Shown piece after piece: positions 17,415-25,783 of a stretch of 64,000 bases of DNA. The stretch lies in assembly GCF_000497575.1 (NCBI RefSeq), contig NZ_APJI01000005.1:149076-213075 (forward strand), in the 5' to 3' direction. The notes under the pieces were generated by a model. The model was not told where the DNA came from and made no database searches. It saw only the letters and a list, made by a program, of their open reading frames with translations. The translations under genes and the position numbers were made by a program. Within the stretch, counting starts at the first letter, position 1. Every line of letters starts with the position of its first letter. Origin of the DNA: Afipia sp. OHSU_II-C1 (lineage in GTDB: Bacteria; Pseudomonadota; Alphaproteobacteria; Rhizobiales; Xanthobacteraceae).

Positions 17415-18485
17415 ATGTCGGTCTGGAATATGGGGATGCCGTTGAGAAGAAAAGTACTAGTGACCGGGGCATCCGGTCAGGACGGTTATTACCTCATCGA
17501 TTTGCTCCAGAAGCAGGGGTGCATCGTTCATGCCCAGTCGCGCCGTCAGACACATCCGAACAGCCATCTGAGTGGAACGTACTGGCACGTCGGCGATCCT
17601 ACGGACGGCGACTTTCTCGACTCGCTGATTGCAGGCGTTATGCCTGACGAGATCTACAATCTCGCGGCGATCTCCCGGCCGGTCTTGAGTTGGGGATTGC
17701 CGCGGGAGACGGCCGAGGTGAATGCATTTTTGCCTCAGCAGATTTGCGAACTGCTGCTCAAGCACAAACCTGGCTGTCGGTTCTTCCAGGCTTCGTCATC
17801 CGAGATTTTTGGAGACAGTGCCGATCGTGTTCAAAACGAGCAGACGCCGTGCGTTCCGAAATCTCCATACGGCGCTGCAAAGCTCTATGCCCATCGCATC
17901 ATTGGGGCCTATCGGACGCAGTACGGTCTTCACGCGTCGACGGGAATCCTGTTCAACCACGAAAGCCCGCAGCGTCCTCTTTCGTTCGTGTCGCAGAAGA
18001 TTGCCTATGCGGCGGCTGCGATCTCTCTCGGTTTGTCCCATACACCCGAAACCGACGAGCGTGGTCGGCCGATATTGCGCGACGGGAAAATTGCGTTGGG
18101 CGATCTGAGCGTTCGGCGCGATTTCGGCTTTGCGGGTGACTATGTGGAAGCGATGCGGTTGATCGTCCAGCATCATGCGGCGGATGACTACGTTATCGGC
18201 ACCGGTGAAGACCATTCGATTGAGGAATTTTGCAACGAAGCGTTCAACCTGGTCGGCCGCAAATGGACGGACCATGTCAACGTCGATCCAGGTTTGCTTC
18301 GAAAGGTCGACAGCCACTATACGCGCGCAAACGCCGCCAAGATCCGTTCTGTGCTGAACTGGCAGCCAAAAGTCGGCTTTCGTGAACTCGTTTCCATAAT
18401 GGTCAAGGCGCAGATCGATTCCATTCAGAGCAACGTACCATTGAGCGGAGAGCCCGATAACGGCCGCCGTAGCGTGGAATGTTGA
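17415..18485 (+). CDS. GDP-mannose 4,6-dehydratase paralogue/NAD-dependent epimerase
   Basis: 356 residues; ATG 17436 just before LRRKVLVTGASGQDG is an alternative start. It shares the Gmd layout: [38 protein letters not shown], the SPYGAAKLYAH YxxxK motif and [20 protein letters not shown]. However, the RRTS-type loop is replaced by QSRRQTHPNSH and the C-terminal part diverges. It could be a second dehydratase or the 4-reductase (Rmd-like) that turns the keto sugar into GDP-D-rhamnose. The context favours a step after Gmd, but that is an inference. It overlaps the next gene by seven bases. Confidence 0.78.
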   Translation: MSVWNMGMPLRRKVLVTGASGQDGYYLIDLLQKQGCIVHAQSRRQTHPNSHLSGTYWHVGDPTDGDFLDSLIAGVMPDEIYNLAAISRPVLSWGLPRETAEVNAFLPQQICELLLKHKPGCRFFQASSSEIFGDSADRVQNEQTPCVPKSPYGAAKLYAHRIIGAYRTQYGLHASTGILFNHESPQRPLSFVSQKIAYAAAAISLGLSHTPETDERGRPILRDGKIALGDLSVRRDFGFAGDYVEAMRLIVQHHAADDYVIGTGEDHSIEEFCNEAFNLVGRKWTDHVNVDPGLLRKVDSHYTRANAAKIRSVLNWQPKVGFRELVSIMVKAQIDSIQSNVPLSGEPDNGRRSVEC

Positions 18486-19618
18486 TGCGGGTTTTACACG
18501 CTTACAAAGTTTATCTTCCGGGCGTTTATGGCGGGATTCCCTCTGTCATAGCGATGCTGGCAAGACTATCGCAGTCGGGATTTGCGACGGAAATCCTTGT
18601 TGCGCGCGAATGCGGCTTCGCAAGCAGATACAATTTTGAAGGTGTTGACGTCGAGGCTGTCTCATCCATCGGGATGGCGATGTCGACCCCGCTTGCACCC
18701 GCTTTCCCGTTCAGATTCGCGAGGCGGGCGAGGGCCTCCGACATTGTCGTTCATCACGCTCCCTTTCCGTTGACGGATCTGGGGATATTGCTGATGCCGA
18801 AAGAGCCGGCTCTTATCGTTCATTGGCATGCGGAGGTGATCGGTCGTCTTCGGCTGATGCGATTGCTGACGCCGTTCATCCGGAACTCGCTCAAGCGCGC
18901 GGACGTGATTGTTGTTTCCGATCAGGCCATCGTCGAAAAATCTCCCTTCCTGAAGGATTTTGCCGACAAGTGCGTCGTTGTTCCTTATGGATGCGATGTG
19001 ACGTACTGGGGCGAGCTCAGTTCATCGCAGCGCGAAGCCGTCGACAATTTGCAGAAGCAGCATCCGAGACTTGTGGTCGCGGTCGGCAGGCTTGTCAGTT
19101 ACAAGGGATATGAAGTCTTTCTGCGGGCCATGCAGGATGTCGATGCCTACGCGGTTATTATTGGAGAGGGGCAGCTCAAGGCCGAGCTCAACAATCTTGC
19201 CGCGGAACTTGGTATCCTTGACCGGGTCAAATTCGTGGGCGTTCTGGAGCCCCATGAAGTGAAGCAATACATCCATGCCGCCAAAGTGCTGGCGTTCCCG
19301 TCGGTCACGGAAGCGGAAGCTTTTGGGATTGTTCAACTGGAAGCGATGTCGGCCGGCAAGCCTGTTGTGAACACGGATCTTGCGACGGCGGTGCCGAATG
19401 TGGCTCGGGACGGCAAGGAGGGGCTGACAGTTCCACCCAGTCAACCGGTCGAATTCGCGGGAGCGCTCCGCCGGTTGCTGGATCAGCCTGATTTCGCCGC
19501 CAGACTGGGCGCCGCGGGTAAGGAGCGCGCCTATGCTGAATTCAGCCAGCCGCTGTTTTTGTCTCGGATGCAAGACGTCTATAAAAAGGCCGTGCAACGG
19601 CGCCGATCGACTCGGTGA
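18479..19618 (+). CDS. GT4 glycosyltransferase of the O-antigen operon
   Basis: 379 residues; ATG 18485 (MRVLHAYKVY) is an equally good start. The N-terminal domain opens with HAYKVYLPGVYGGIPSV, the acceptor-side GT-B signature (GG motif). The C-terminal half has VAVGRLVSYKGYEVFLRAM, VIIGEGQLKAEL, VKFVGVL, and the donor-site block FPSVTEAEAFGIVQLEAMSA (E-x7-E). Related enzymes are mannosyl- or rhamnosyltransferases that extend A-band-like O polysaccharides. The start overlaps the preceding gene and wzm begins three bases after the stop, so it is tightly co-transcribed. Confidence 0.87.
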   Translation: MLMRVLHAYKVYLPGVYGGIPSVIAMLARLSQSGFATEILVARECGFASRYNFEGVDVEAVSSIGMAMSTPLAPAFPFRFARRARASDIVVHHAPFPLTDLGILLMPKEPALIVHWHAEVIGRLRLMRLLTPFIRNSLKRADVIVVSDQAIVEKSPFLKDFADKCVVVPYGCDVTYWGELSSSQREAVDNLQKQHPRLVVAVGRLVSYKGYEVFLRAMQDVDAYAVIIGEGQLKAELNNLAAELGILDRVKFVGVLEPHEVKQYIHAAKVLAFPSVTEAEAFGIVQLEAMSAGKPVVNTDLATAVPNVARDGKEGLTVPPSQPVEFAGALRRLLDQPDFAARLGAAGKERAYAEFSQPLFLSRMQDVYKKAVQRRRSTR

Positions 19619-19621
19619 GCA

Positions 19622-20473
19622 ATGGCTGATGGCGTTCCAGGAACGAGTGAATATCCGATGCTGATGGCTGGGCGGAGACAGATGCGCAACCAGGCGCAAA
19701 TGGCGCTGCAGGACGCCATTGATGGCCTGTCTCTGTGGGCTCTCTGGGGCAAGCTCGGCTGGAACGATATCCTGCAGCGCTATCGTCGTTCGCTGCTTGG
19801 GCCGCTTTGGCTCACCGCAAGCATGGCGATCATGGTCATATCTCTGGGACTGGTTTATTCGAAGATATTCAAGACGGAACTGCGTGACTTTATGCCATTC
19901 CTCTGCGTCGGGTTGCTGATCTGGGGGTACATCAGCGCAATCCTGTCCGCTGCCGGGACACTGTTCACGGGGGCGGAATCTTACATCAAGCAGATCCGTT
20001 TGCCGTACTCGGTCTATGTGCTCCGCTTCATGTGGAGCAACGTCATCATCTTCGCGCATAATTTTGTCATCTACTTCGGAATCCTCATCTACTTCCAGAT
20101 TTGGCCCGGTAGTGTGGCGCTCTACGCGATTCCAGGCTTTCTGCTGGTGACGCTCAATGGTGCGCTTGCAAGTATGTATCTCGGCATGATGTCGGCGCGC
20201 TTCCGCGACATCCCCCAGATTATTGCAAGCTTCATCCAGATCGCTTTCTTCGTGACGCCGATCATGTGGAAGCCGGAGTTGCTCGGCGAACATGCCAGCA
20301 TTATGGATTTCAACCCGTTCTTTCACCTTATCGAGATTACGCGCGGACCATTGCTGGGACAAATGCCGTCGGTAGTAAATTATCTCGCGGTGGCCGTTAT
20401 CACACTGTTGAACGCAATTTTCGCGATTGCGTTTTTCATTCGCTTCCGCGCTCGTATTTCGTACTGGGTGTAG
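19622..20473 (+). CDS. wzm: O-polysaccharide ABC transporter permease
   Basis: 283-residue ABC2-type permease. The cytoplasmic N-terminus ends in WNDILQRYRRSLLGPLWLTA, a signature of Wzm/KpsM/TagG permeases. It is followed by six hydrophobic segments (ASMAIMVISLGLVYSKIF, LCVGLLIWGYISAILSAAG, NVIIFAHNFVIYFGILIYF, and others) and the FVTPIMWKPE loop. With the ATPase encoded next it would carry the finished lipid-linked polysaccharide across the inner membrane. Gaps to its neighbours are three bases on each side. Confidence 0.93.
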   Translation: MADGVPGTSEYPMLMAGRRQMRNQAQMALQDAIDGLSLWALWGKLGWNDILQRYRRSLLGPLWLTASMAIMVISLGLVYSKIFKTELRDFMPFLCVGLLIWGYISAILSAAGTLFTGAESYIKQIRLPYSVYVLRFMWSNVIIFAHNFVIYFGILIYFQIWPGSVALYAIPGFLLVTLNGALASMYLGMMSARFRDIPQIIASFIQIAFFVTPIMWKPELLGEHASIMDFNPFFHLIEITRGPLLGQMPSVVNYLAVAVITLLNAIFAIAFFIRFRARISYWV

Positions 20474-20476
20474 GCG

Positions 20477-21256
20477 ATGTTGCAATCACACGATATCGGC
20501 GGCCCGCAGACGCTCCTTCGTCTCGACAACGTGAATGTATCGTTCCCCGTGTATCACGGCGGATCGCGCTCACTGAAAAAGGCGATCCTCTCACGCAGTT
20601 CGGCCGGGCGCATTGCCCGCGATGCGAACGACCGGATCACCATCGACGCATTGCGTGATGTATCTCTGTCATTGGACAAGGGCGACCGGCTCGCCCTGAT
20701 CGGTGCGAACGGGGCAGGAAAGACAACGCTGTTGCGGGTCATGGCGGGAATCTACGAGCCGTTTGCGGGCACCGTGCAAATCCATGGTCGGATTTCGCCG
20801 ATGTTCGATATCGGACTTGGTATCGATAGCGATCTCAGCGGTTATGACAACATCCGGATTCGTGGCCTCTTGCTCGGCCTATCGGCGAAGCAGATTGATC
20901 GCATACTGCCTGAGATCGTCGAATTTACCGAACTTGGCGACTATCTCGATATGCCTGTGCGAACCTATTCGTCGGGTATGATCCTGCGACTGACGTTTGC
21001 GGTGGCAACGTGCTACGAGCCGGAAATCCTTTTGATGGACGAATGGATTTCAGCGGGCGACGCTCATTTCATGACGAAGGCTCGGGATCGCATCGATTCC
21101 TTCGTCAAGAAGGCGAGTGTTCTGGTGCTTGCGTCGCATAATCTGGATGTCTGTCGCCGGTGGTGCAACAAGGGGGTCTGGATGGACAGGGGGAGCGTGA
21201 GAGCGTTCGGTCCGGTCGAGGAGGTTGTCGCGCAGTATCACGCCCATGAATACTGA
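20477..21256 (+). CDS. wzt: O-polysaccharide ABC transporter ATPase
   Basis: 259 residues. Walker A is LIGANGAGKTTLLR near residue 73, Q-loop region ISPMFDIGLGID, signature-like TYSSGMILRLTFA near 163, Walker B EILLMDEW, and switch His in VLASHNLD. The YDNIRIRGLLLG stretch is typical of polysaccharide exporters (TagH/Wzt/KpsT group). The length stops at the nucleotide-binding domain: there is no C-terminal carbohydrate-binding domain as in Wzt proteins that read a terminal cap. Chain-length control, if any, must therefore use another mechanism (inference). Pairs with Wzm. Confidence 0.93.
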   Translation: MLQSHDIGGPQTLLRLDNVNVSFPVYHGGSRSLKKAILSRSSAGRIARDANDRITIDALRDVSLSLDKGDRLALIGANGAGKTTLLRVMAGIYEPFAGTVQIHGRISPMFDIGLGIDSDLSGYDNIRIRGLLLGLSAKQIDRILPEIVEFTELGDYLDMPVRTYSSGMILRLTFAVATCYEPEILLMDEWISAGDAHFMTKARDRIDSFVKKASVLVLASHNLDVCRRWCNKGVWMDRGSVRAFGPVEEVVAQYHAHEY

Positions 21257-21339
21257 TTGTGAATGGATCGCGGCCGAATCACGGACACGCAGTAAACGCA
21301 CGGAAGCCGATACTATGCTGAATAACCCCCAATGATCGC

Positions 21340-22557
21340 GTGAGACCAGTCTCCGAAATGCTCGTCGGTTTTGAATCCAGCATCCTGAGTGGCCCGATGA
21401 CCGGGGTTGCGAACTATACGTTCAATATCGTGCGCTGCGCATTGGAGCTGGATCCCGAAGTTGGCTTTTCAGGATTCCAGGGGCGGGATTGGCGCAGATT
21501 CGATCTTGGAGCCGCCCAGGAGATCGCTCAACGCAAGCAAACTGATTCCGATGGGCGCTTGAGCGCATACGCGCGCGTCAGGCGCCGCATGCGCGACCGT
21601 GCCGCACAGATTCCTGGTCTGCGCGGAGCCGCGGCGATTTATCGCGAGACACGGCGAAAGAAATTCGTGTCCTCGGTCCACAGCCAGTCGCTCGATCTGT
21701 TTCATGCTTTCAATTTCCGGCCGTTGACCGATCCGGGCATTCCCGTTCTGCCGGTAATTTATGATCTCTCGACGTTTCGGCATCCGGAATTTCATCCGGG
21801 AGACCGCGTGAGGTGGCTGGAGCCGCTGCGGCAGACGATCGAGCGCGCACCTTTGGTGCAGACCATTTCGGATTTCAGCCGACGGGAAATTGCCAGCCTG
21901 TTCGGCTATCCGATGGCGCAGATACTTGTCGTGCCGCCGGCCGCGGCCCCGTTGTTTGCGCCGCTCGGTGAAACAACAACCCAGCCGGGACTTGATGCGT
22001 TGGGTCTTAAGTACGGCCAATTCTTTCTTGTTGTTGGGACGCACGAGCCGCGCAAAAACATTCGGACTGTGATTCAGGCCTATTCGCGGTTGACTCCGTC
22101 GGAGCGCGCGCGGTGTCCGCTTGTGCTCGCGGGTGGACGAGGCTGGGGCAATCTCGATCTGCCTGAACAAACGGAGACGCTGGTCAGAGATGGATCGGTC
22201 CGGTTCGTGCACGATGTGACCGATCCACAATTGCGAAATCTCTACGAGGGCGCGCGCTTGCTGCTCGCGCCGTCACTCTATGAGGGTTTCGGAATGCCTG
22301 TCGTCGAAGCGCTGGCGTGTGGAACGCCTGTCGCGTACAGCGCCGACACGGCGATGGAAGAAATCTCAGGAGATACCGGCTCGCGGGTTGGCGCACTCGA
22401 TGTCGATGGATGGACCGGCGTGCTCAGGAATGCGCTCAACAGCACCGATCATGCTGATCCTGCGCGCCGCACTGAGCGGATTGCTCGCGCGCAAGAGTTT
22501 GACTGGCGGCGGAGTGCCGGACTGGTTCTCGATGCCTATCGGCGCATTTTGAACTGA
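21340..22557 (+). CDS. GT4 glycosyltransferase (mannosyltransferase-like)
   Basis: 405 residues from GTG 21340; ATG 21358 (MLVGFESSILSGPMTGVANY) is the other candidate start, and neither has a strong ribosome site. GVANYTFNIV is the acceptor-domain helix. The donor domain has FFLVVGTHEPRKNIRTVIQA, VLAGGRGWGN, VRFVHDVTDPQLRNLYEGAR and LLAPSLYEGFGMPVVEALAC (E-x7-E). This resembles WbdB/WbdC-type mannosyltransferases. Last gene of the gmd operon, 83 bp after wzt. Confidence 0.86.
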   Translation: MRPVSEMLVGFESSILSGPMTGVANYTFNIVRCALELDPEVGFSGFQGRDWRRFDLGAAQEIAQRKQTDSDGRLSAYARVRRRMRDRAAQIPGLRGAAAIYRETRRKKFVSSVHSQSLDLFHAFNFRPLTDPGIPVLPVIYDLSTFRHPEFHPGDRVRWLEPLRQTIERAPLVQTISDFSRREIASLFGYPMAQILVVPPAAAPLFAPLGETTTQPGLDALGLKYGQFFLVVGTHEPRKNIRTVIQAYSRLTPSERARCPLVLAGGRGWGNLDLPEQTETLVRDGSVRFVHDVTDPQLRNLYEGARLLLAPSLYEGFGMPVVEALACGTPVAYSADTAMEEISGDTGSRVGALDVDGWTGVLRNALNSTDHADPARRTERIARAQEFDWRRSAGLVLDAYRRILN

Positions 22558-22586
22558 TTTCTCGGTTCGGCGACAATCAGCCAGAG

Positions 22587-24077
22587 TTAACGCGAGCATC
22601 CCTGCGGTGCGATGAAATGATAAGGGAAGGTGAATTGTTTTCCAGTCCGTGTGCGCCGGAGCGAAAGGATGATTTCACGCTCCGCTGAGTAGGCTTTCCC
22701 GGGCAGGAATTTTGCCATTCGTTCCTTGAACTCAGGATCTGTATCCATCACAACGGCGCCGCCTTTGCGGAGCTTGTCGTCATTGTACCAGGTTGCTCCG
22801 GCGATTTCGCGATAGGCGAGCGCGGTCACGTTGCGTTTGGCTTCGATCCCGACGCCGTAGGTGGCTTGTCGGCCGCCGACGAAATAGGCAGGGCCGCAAG
22901 TATATTTGCTGTCCCAATCCTGGAGGATCAGCCGCGCGGCCTCCGCGGTTGGCTCCTGCATCGCGCTGTGGCTTGCGAATACCGTAAACACGACAGCCGC
23001 TATGATCCCGGCAACGAGGTAAAGCCCCGCGATCAGGGGGACCACACGGCGCTCAACCCAGCCCTTGCAGGATTGGCTCCATTCCATGAATGGCGCGACG
23101 GCGAGGAATGTCAGCATGATGTAGGGCGCGGCGAAACGCGCCAGGAAACTCAGCCCGGTAATCATGACAAGGACGATGAGGGCGGCGTGGGCGAACACCG
23201 CGGTAAAAAGCAGAAATCGGGACGTAGTAGACTGGTCGGATTTCCGGGGGCGGAATTCAAGAAACCTCTTCCACACGCCGATTGCGACAATCGCATATCC
23301 AGGTGCTCCGAAGGCGAGATATCCTGCGAACAGTTCGGCGATGCCGGTCAGGCGTTGCGAGAGCGAACTCTGAAAATCGAAGTGGTCGAGCCCATACTCG
23401 AATGCAGCGCTATGTCTGAGCACAGCGACGACATGAGGTAGGATCAACGCCATGCCTGTTGTGATCGCGGCGTAAAAGCCGGGTCGTTTCAATATCTGCC
23501 GGTAGCAGGGCAAAAAAAGAATGCTGCCTGCCATTCCGAAGAACAGAACTACGGCATTGTACTTTGTCAGCGCAGCCACGGCAGACCAGAATCCGAAGGC
23601 GATCCAGTCGCGCATGCGATCGGATTGGGCCGCCCGGAGAAAATGAAAGACGACGGCGGGCCACGATGTGAGCTGCAGGATGTCGGCGTTGAGCGCAAAG
23701 GAGAGAGGCGCGAAGATCGTATAGGACGATGTGCCGTACAGGAACGTGAAGAGCAGGGCATTGTCGCGCGTGGTGGCCAGCCGGAGCGTGCGATAGACAT
23801 AAATCAGTCCGATCGCGATGAGGAACTGTCCAGTCAGGATCATGACAGCGGCGGATGTGCCGAAGAGCTTGTCAACGATCCCGCCAATCCAGACCATCAT
23901 CGGCGGATGGAACGGCGTGACGATCGGAAATTCACGTCCCCACGCGATCAATTCGCGGGTGTCGTACATCGCGGTTGGAAACACGGCGACAGCGAGTAGC
24001 ACCGGAAGCAGCAAGGCAAGTCCAAGAACGGCAAGCGCGGGGCCGCGCCGCAGGCTGGAGTGATCCTCATTGGGCAT
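22587..24077 (-). CDS. Polytopic glycosyltransferase, GT39/ArnT-like
   Basis: 496 residues with about ten hydrophobic helices (LALLLPVLLAVAVFP, AVMILTGQFLIAIGLIYVYR, LVMITGLSFLARFAAPYIM, LIAGLYLVAGIIAAVVFTVF). The first periplasmic loop has YDTRELIAWGREFP and PFHPPMMVWIGGIVD, the pattern of PMT_2 enzymes that use a polyprenyl-phosphate sugar as donor. The C-terminal periplasmic domain contains YTCGPAYFVGGRQATYGVGI. It may decorate lipid A, core or O-antigen on the periplasmic side. Convergent with the preceding operon, divergent from the next GT39 gene. Confidence 0.8.
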   Translation of the reverse strand: MPNEDHSSLRRGPALAVLGLALLLPVLLAVAVFPTAMYDTRELIAWGREFPIVTPFHPPMMVWIGGIVDKLFGTSAAVMILTGQFLIAIGLIYVYRTLRLATTRDNALLFTFLYGTSSYTIFAPLSFALNADILQLTSWPAVVFHFLRAAQSDRMRDWIAFGFWSAVAALTKYNAVVLFFGMAGSILFLPCYRQILKRPGFYAAITTGMALILPHVVAVLRHSAAFEYGLDHFDFQSSLSQRLTGIAELFAGYLAFGAPGYAIVAIGVWKRFLEFRPRKSDQSTTSRFLLFTAVFAHAALIVLVMITGLSFLARFAAPYIMLTFLAVAPFMEWSQSCKGWVERRVVPLIAGLYLVAGIIAAVVFTVFASHSAMQEPTAEAARLILQDWDSKYTCGPAYFVGGRQATYGVGIEAKRNVTALAYREIAGATWYNDDKLRKGGAVVMDTDPEFKERMAKFLPGKAYSAEREIILSLRRTRTGKQFTFPYHFIAPQGCSR

Positions 24078-24270
24078 GACGATGATGTGCCTCGATGCCT
24101 TGTAGATTCGCGTGTCTTTGCAGAGATAAATATAGCAATCGAGGCCGCGTGTCGGGTGTTGCGGGCGCAGGCGGCGCGGAAGCCCTCCCCATATTGACCC
24201 TGCTGGGATTAGTCAGATACGGCTAGGGACCGCGGCTGAAAGCCGCCGCAGCAGGTGAGATGACGCCGCC

Positions 24271-25782
24271 ATGGCCTCGTTTCTCGATACGTGGCTCGAC
24301 GGTGTCGATGAGGGCTGGGGAATTCCGGCGTTCCTCGCGCTCTTCATCCTTTTGTGGACGGTCTTTCTTGGTATTGCGTACCTGAACGCGGATCTGCATC
24401 CGGACGTTATCGAGGCCTGGGCGATCGGGCGAACGCCGGACTGGGGCGGGGCCAAGCATCCGCCGTTGATGGGCTGGGTTACCCACGCGTGGACGACGGT
24501 TTTTCCGGCCCGTGATTGGTCGTTTCACCTGCTGGCGATGACGAATTCCGCCGCGGCGCTCTGGATTATCGACCTGATGACACGGCGGTTTGCAAGAGGC
24601 GACAAGCGCGCGATCGTGCTGCTGCTGTTGCTGCTGCTGCCGGTCTATCAATTCCAGGCCCAGCGCTTCAATGCGAACTCGGTATTGTTCGCGGTCTGGC
24701 CGCTGGCGATCTATTGCTTCCTGCAGTCCTTTGAGACGAGGCATGCCGGGTGGGCCGTGGCGGCGGGACTGGCCGGGGCGCTTGCGATCCTCGGCAAGTA
24801 CTATTCCGCATTTCTGATCTTCGGCTTCGTTTTCGCGGCCATCTGGCATCCCGTGCGCCGGGCCTATTTTGCGTCGGCGGCGCCCTGGATTTCAGCCGTC
24901 GCAGGCCTGCTTCTACTGGCGCCTCACATTCACTGGATGCTCGGTTCGGGGACCAGTCCCTTCGGCTACGCGTTGGCAACCCATGGCGGCCTTACAGCGG
25001 GGCGTGCCTTCCTGTCCGGCCTGACCTTCCTGTTAGGGATCGCAGCTACCCTGGCGCTGCCAGGGCTTGTCTGGGCCGTCATGATCCGCACAAGAGCGGG
25101 AGACTACCTGAAAGGGCTGGCGCCGCTCGATCCAGGTCTGTTGCTGATCCTTCTCGTGGCCGTTGGTGCGATCCTTGCCCCGCCTGCGGTCAGCCTGATG
25201 CTTGGAAATTCGCTCAGCGCGGTCTGGGCCTCGCCGGGGCTGTTTGCCTTCGTACTGGTCGCGGTCTGCACCGCAAGGTTTCCCGTCAGCCGGACGGAAA
25301 CCCGAAGGCTGGCCGCAGGTGTGCTTGCGCTCACGCTGATCGCGGTGGTTCTGCTTGCACCTGCTCATGCCTATTACCGGAACCGGCATCCGTTCAGCGA
25401 GGGGCGGAACTACTACAGTCCCGCGGCTGCTGAAGTGATGAAGCGCTGGCGTCAGATATCGTCAGTACCGTTGAAAACGGTCAGCGGTGACAAGCTCGCG
25501 ATGGCGCTGGCCTTCTACTCACCGGACCATCCGGCTTACGTCATACCCTTCAATCAGCAATACGTCTGGCAGACGCCGTCCGACGCGGCGTTGCGAGAAG
25601 GCTGGGCGACGATATGCCTGCCGGATGAGGAAACCTGCCAAGTCTGGCTGAAGCACCAGGTTGCACCGGTAGCGCCGGGTGCCATCAGTCTTGATTTTGT
25701 GGTGCAGCCGCAATGGTGGGGCTCGGCAGGCATCCCGGCGCGGATCACCGGGCTCCTCGTTCCGCCGCGCGCAGCGCGCTGA
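24271..25782 (+). CDS. Polytopic glycosyltransferase, GT39/ArnT-like
   Basis: 503 residues. It has an N-terminal TM (IPAFLALFILLWTVFLGIAY), a loop with LNADLHPDVIEAWAIGRTPD and GGAKHPPLMGWVTHAW (the acidic and HPP motifs of the family), and many helices (VLLLLLLLPVYQF, AWVAAGLAG-like, VAGLLLLAPHIHWML). The soluble C-terminal part, about 390-500, has YYSPAAAEVMKRW and VIPFNQQYVWQTP. Similar in layout to the divergent gene at 22587-24077, so the two may be old duplicates. A long CTG-rich leucine run (24617-24645) encodes one helix. Likely a polyprenyl-phosphate-sugar-dependent transferase; substrate unknown. Confidence 0.8.
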   Translation: MASFLDTWLDGVDEGWGIPAFLALFILLWTVFLGIAYLNADLHPDVIEAWAIGRTPDWGGAKHPPLMGWVTHAWTTVFPARDWSFHLLAMTNSAAALWIIDLMTRRFARGDKRAIVLLLLLLLPVYQFQAQRFNANSVLFAVWPLAIYCFLQSFETRHAGWAVAAGLAGALAILGKYYSAFLIFGFVFAAIWHPVRRAYFASAAPWISAVAGLLLLAPHIHWMLGSGTSPFGYALATHGGLTAGRAFLSGLTFLLGIAATLALPGLVWAVMIRTRAGDYLKGLAPLDPGLLLILLVAVGAILAPPAVSLMLGNSLSAVWASPGLFAFVLVAVCTARFPVSRTETRRLAAGVLALTLIAVVLLAPAHAYYRNRHPFSEGRNYYSPAAAEVMKRWRQISSVPLKTVSGDKLAMALAFYSPDHPAYVIPFNQQYVWQTPSDAALREGWATICLPDEETCQVWLKHQVAPVAPGAISLDFVVQPQWWGSAGIPARITGLLVPPRAAR

Positions 25783-25783
25783 G

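Noticed and set aside
19022..20485. A 487-codon open frame antisense to wzm and the GT4 gene
   Set aside because: Composition is Arg/His/Gln-rich with no motif; the opposite strand encodes clear transferase and permease proteins.
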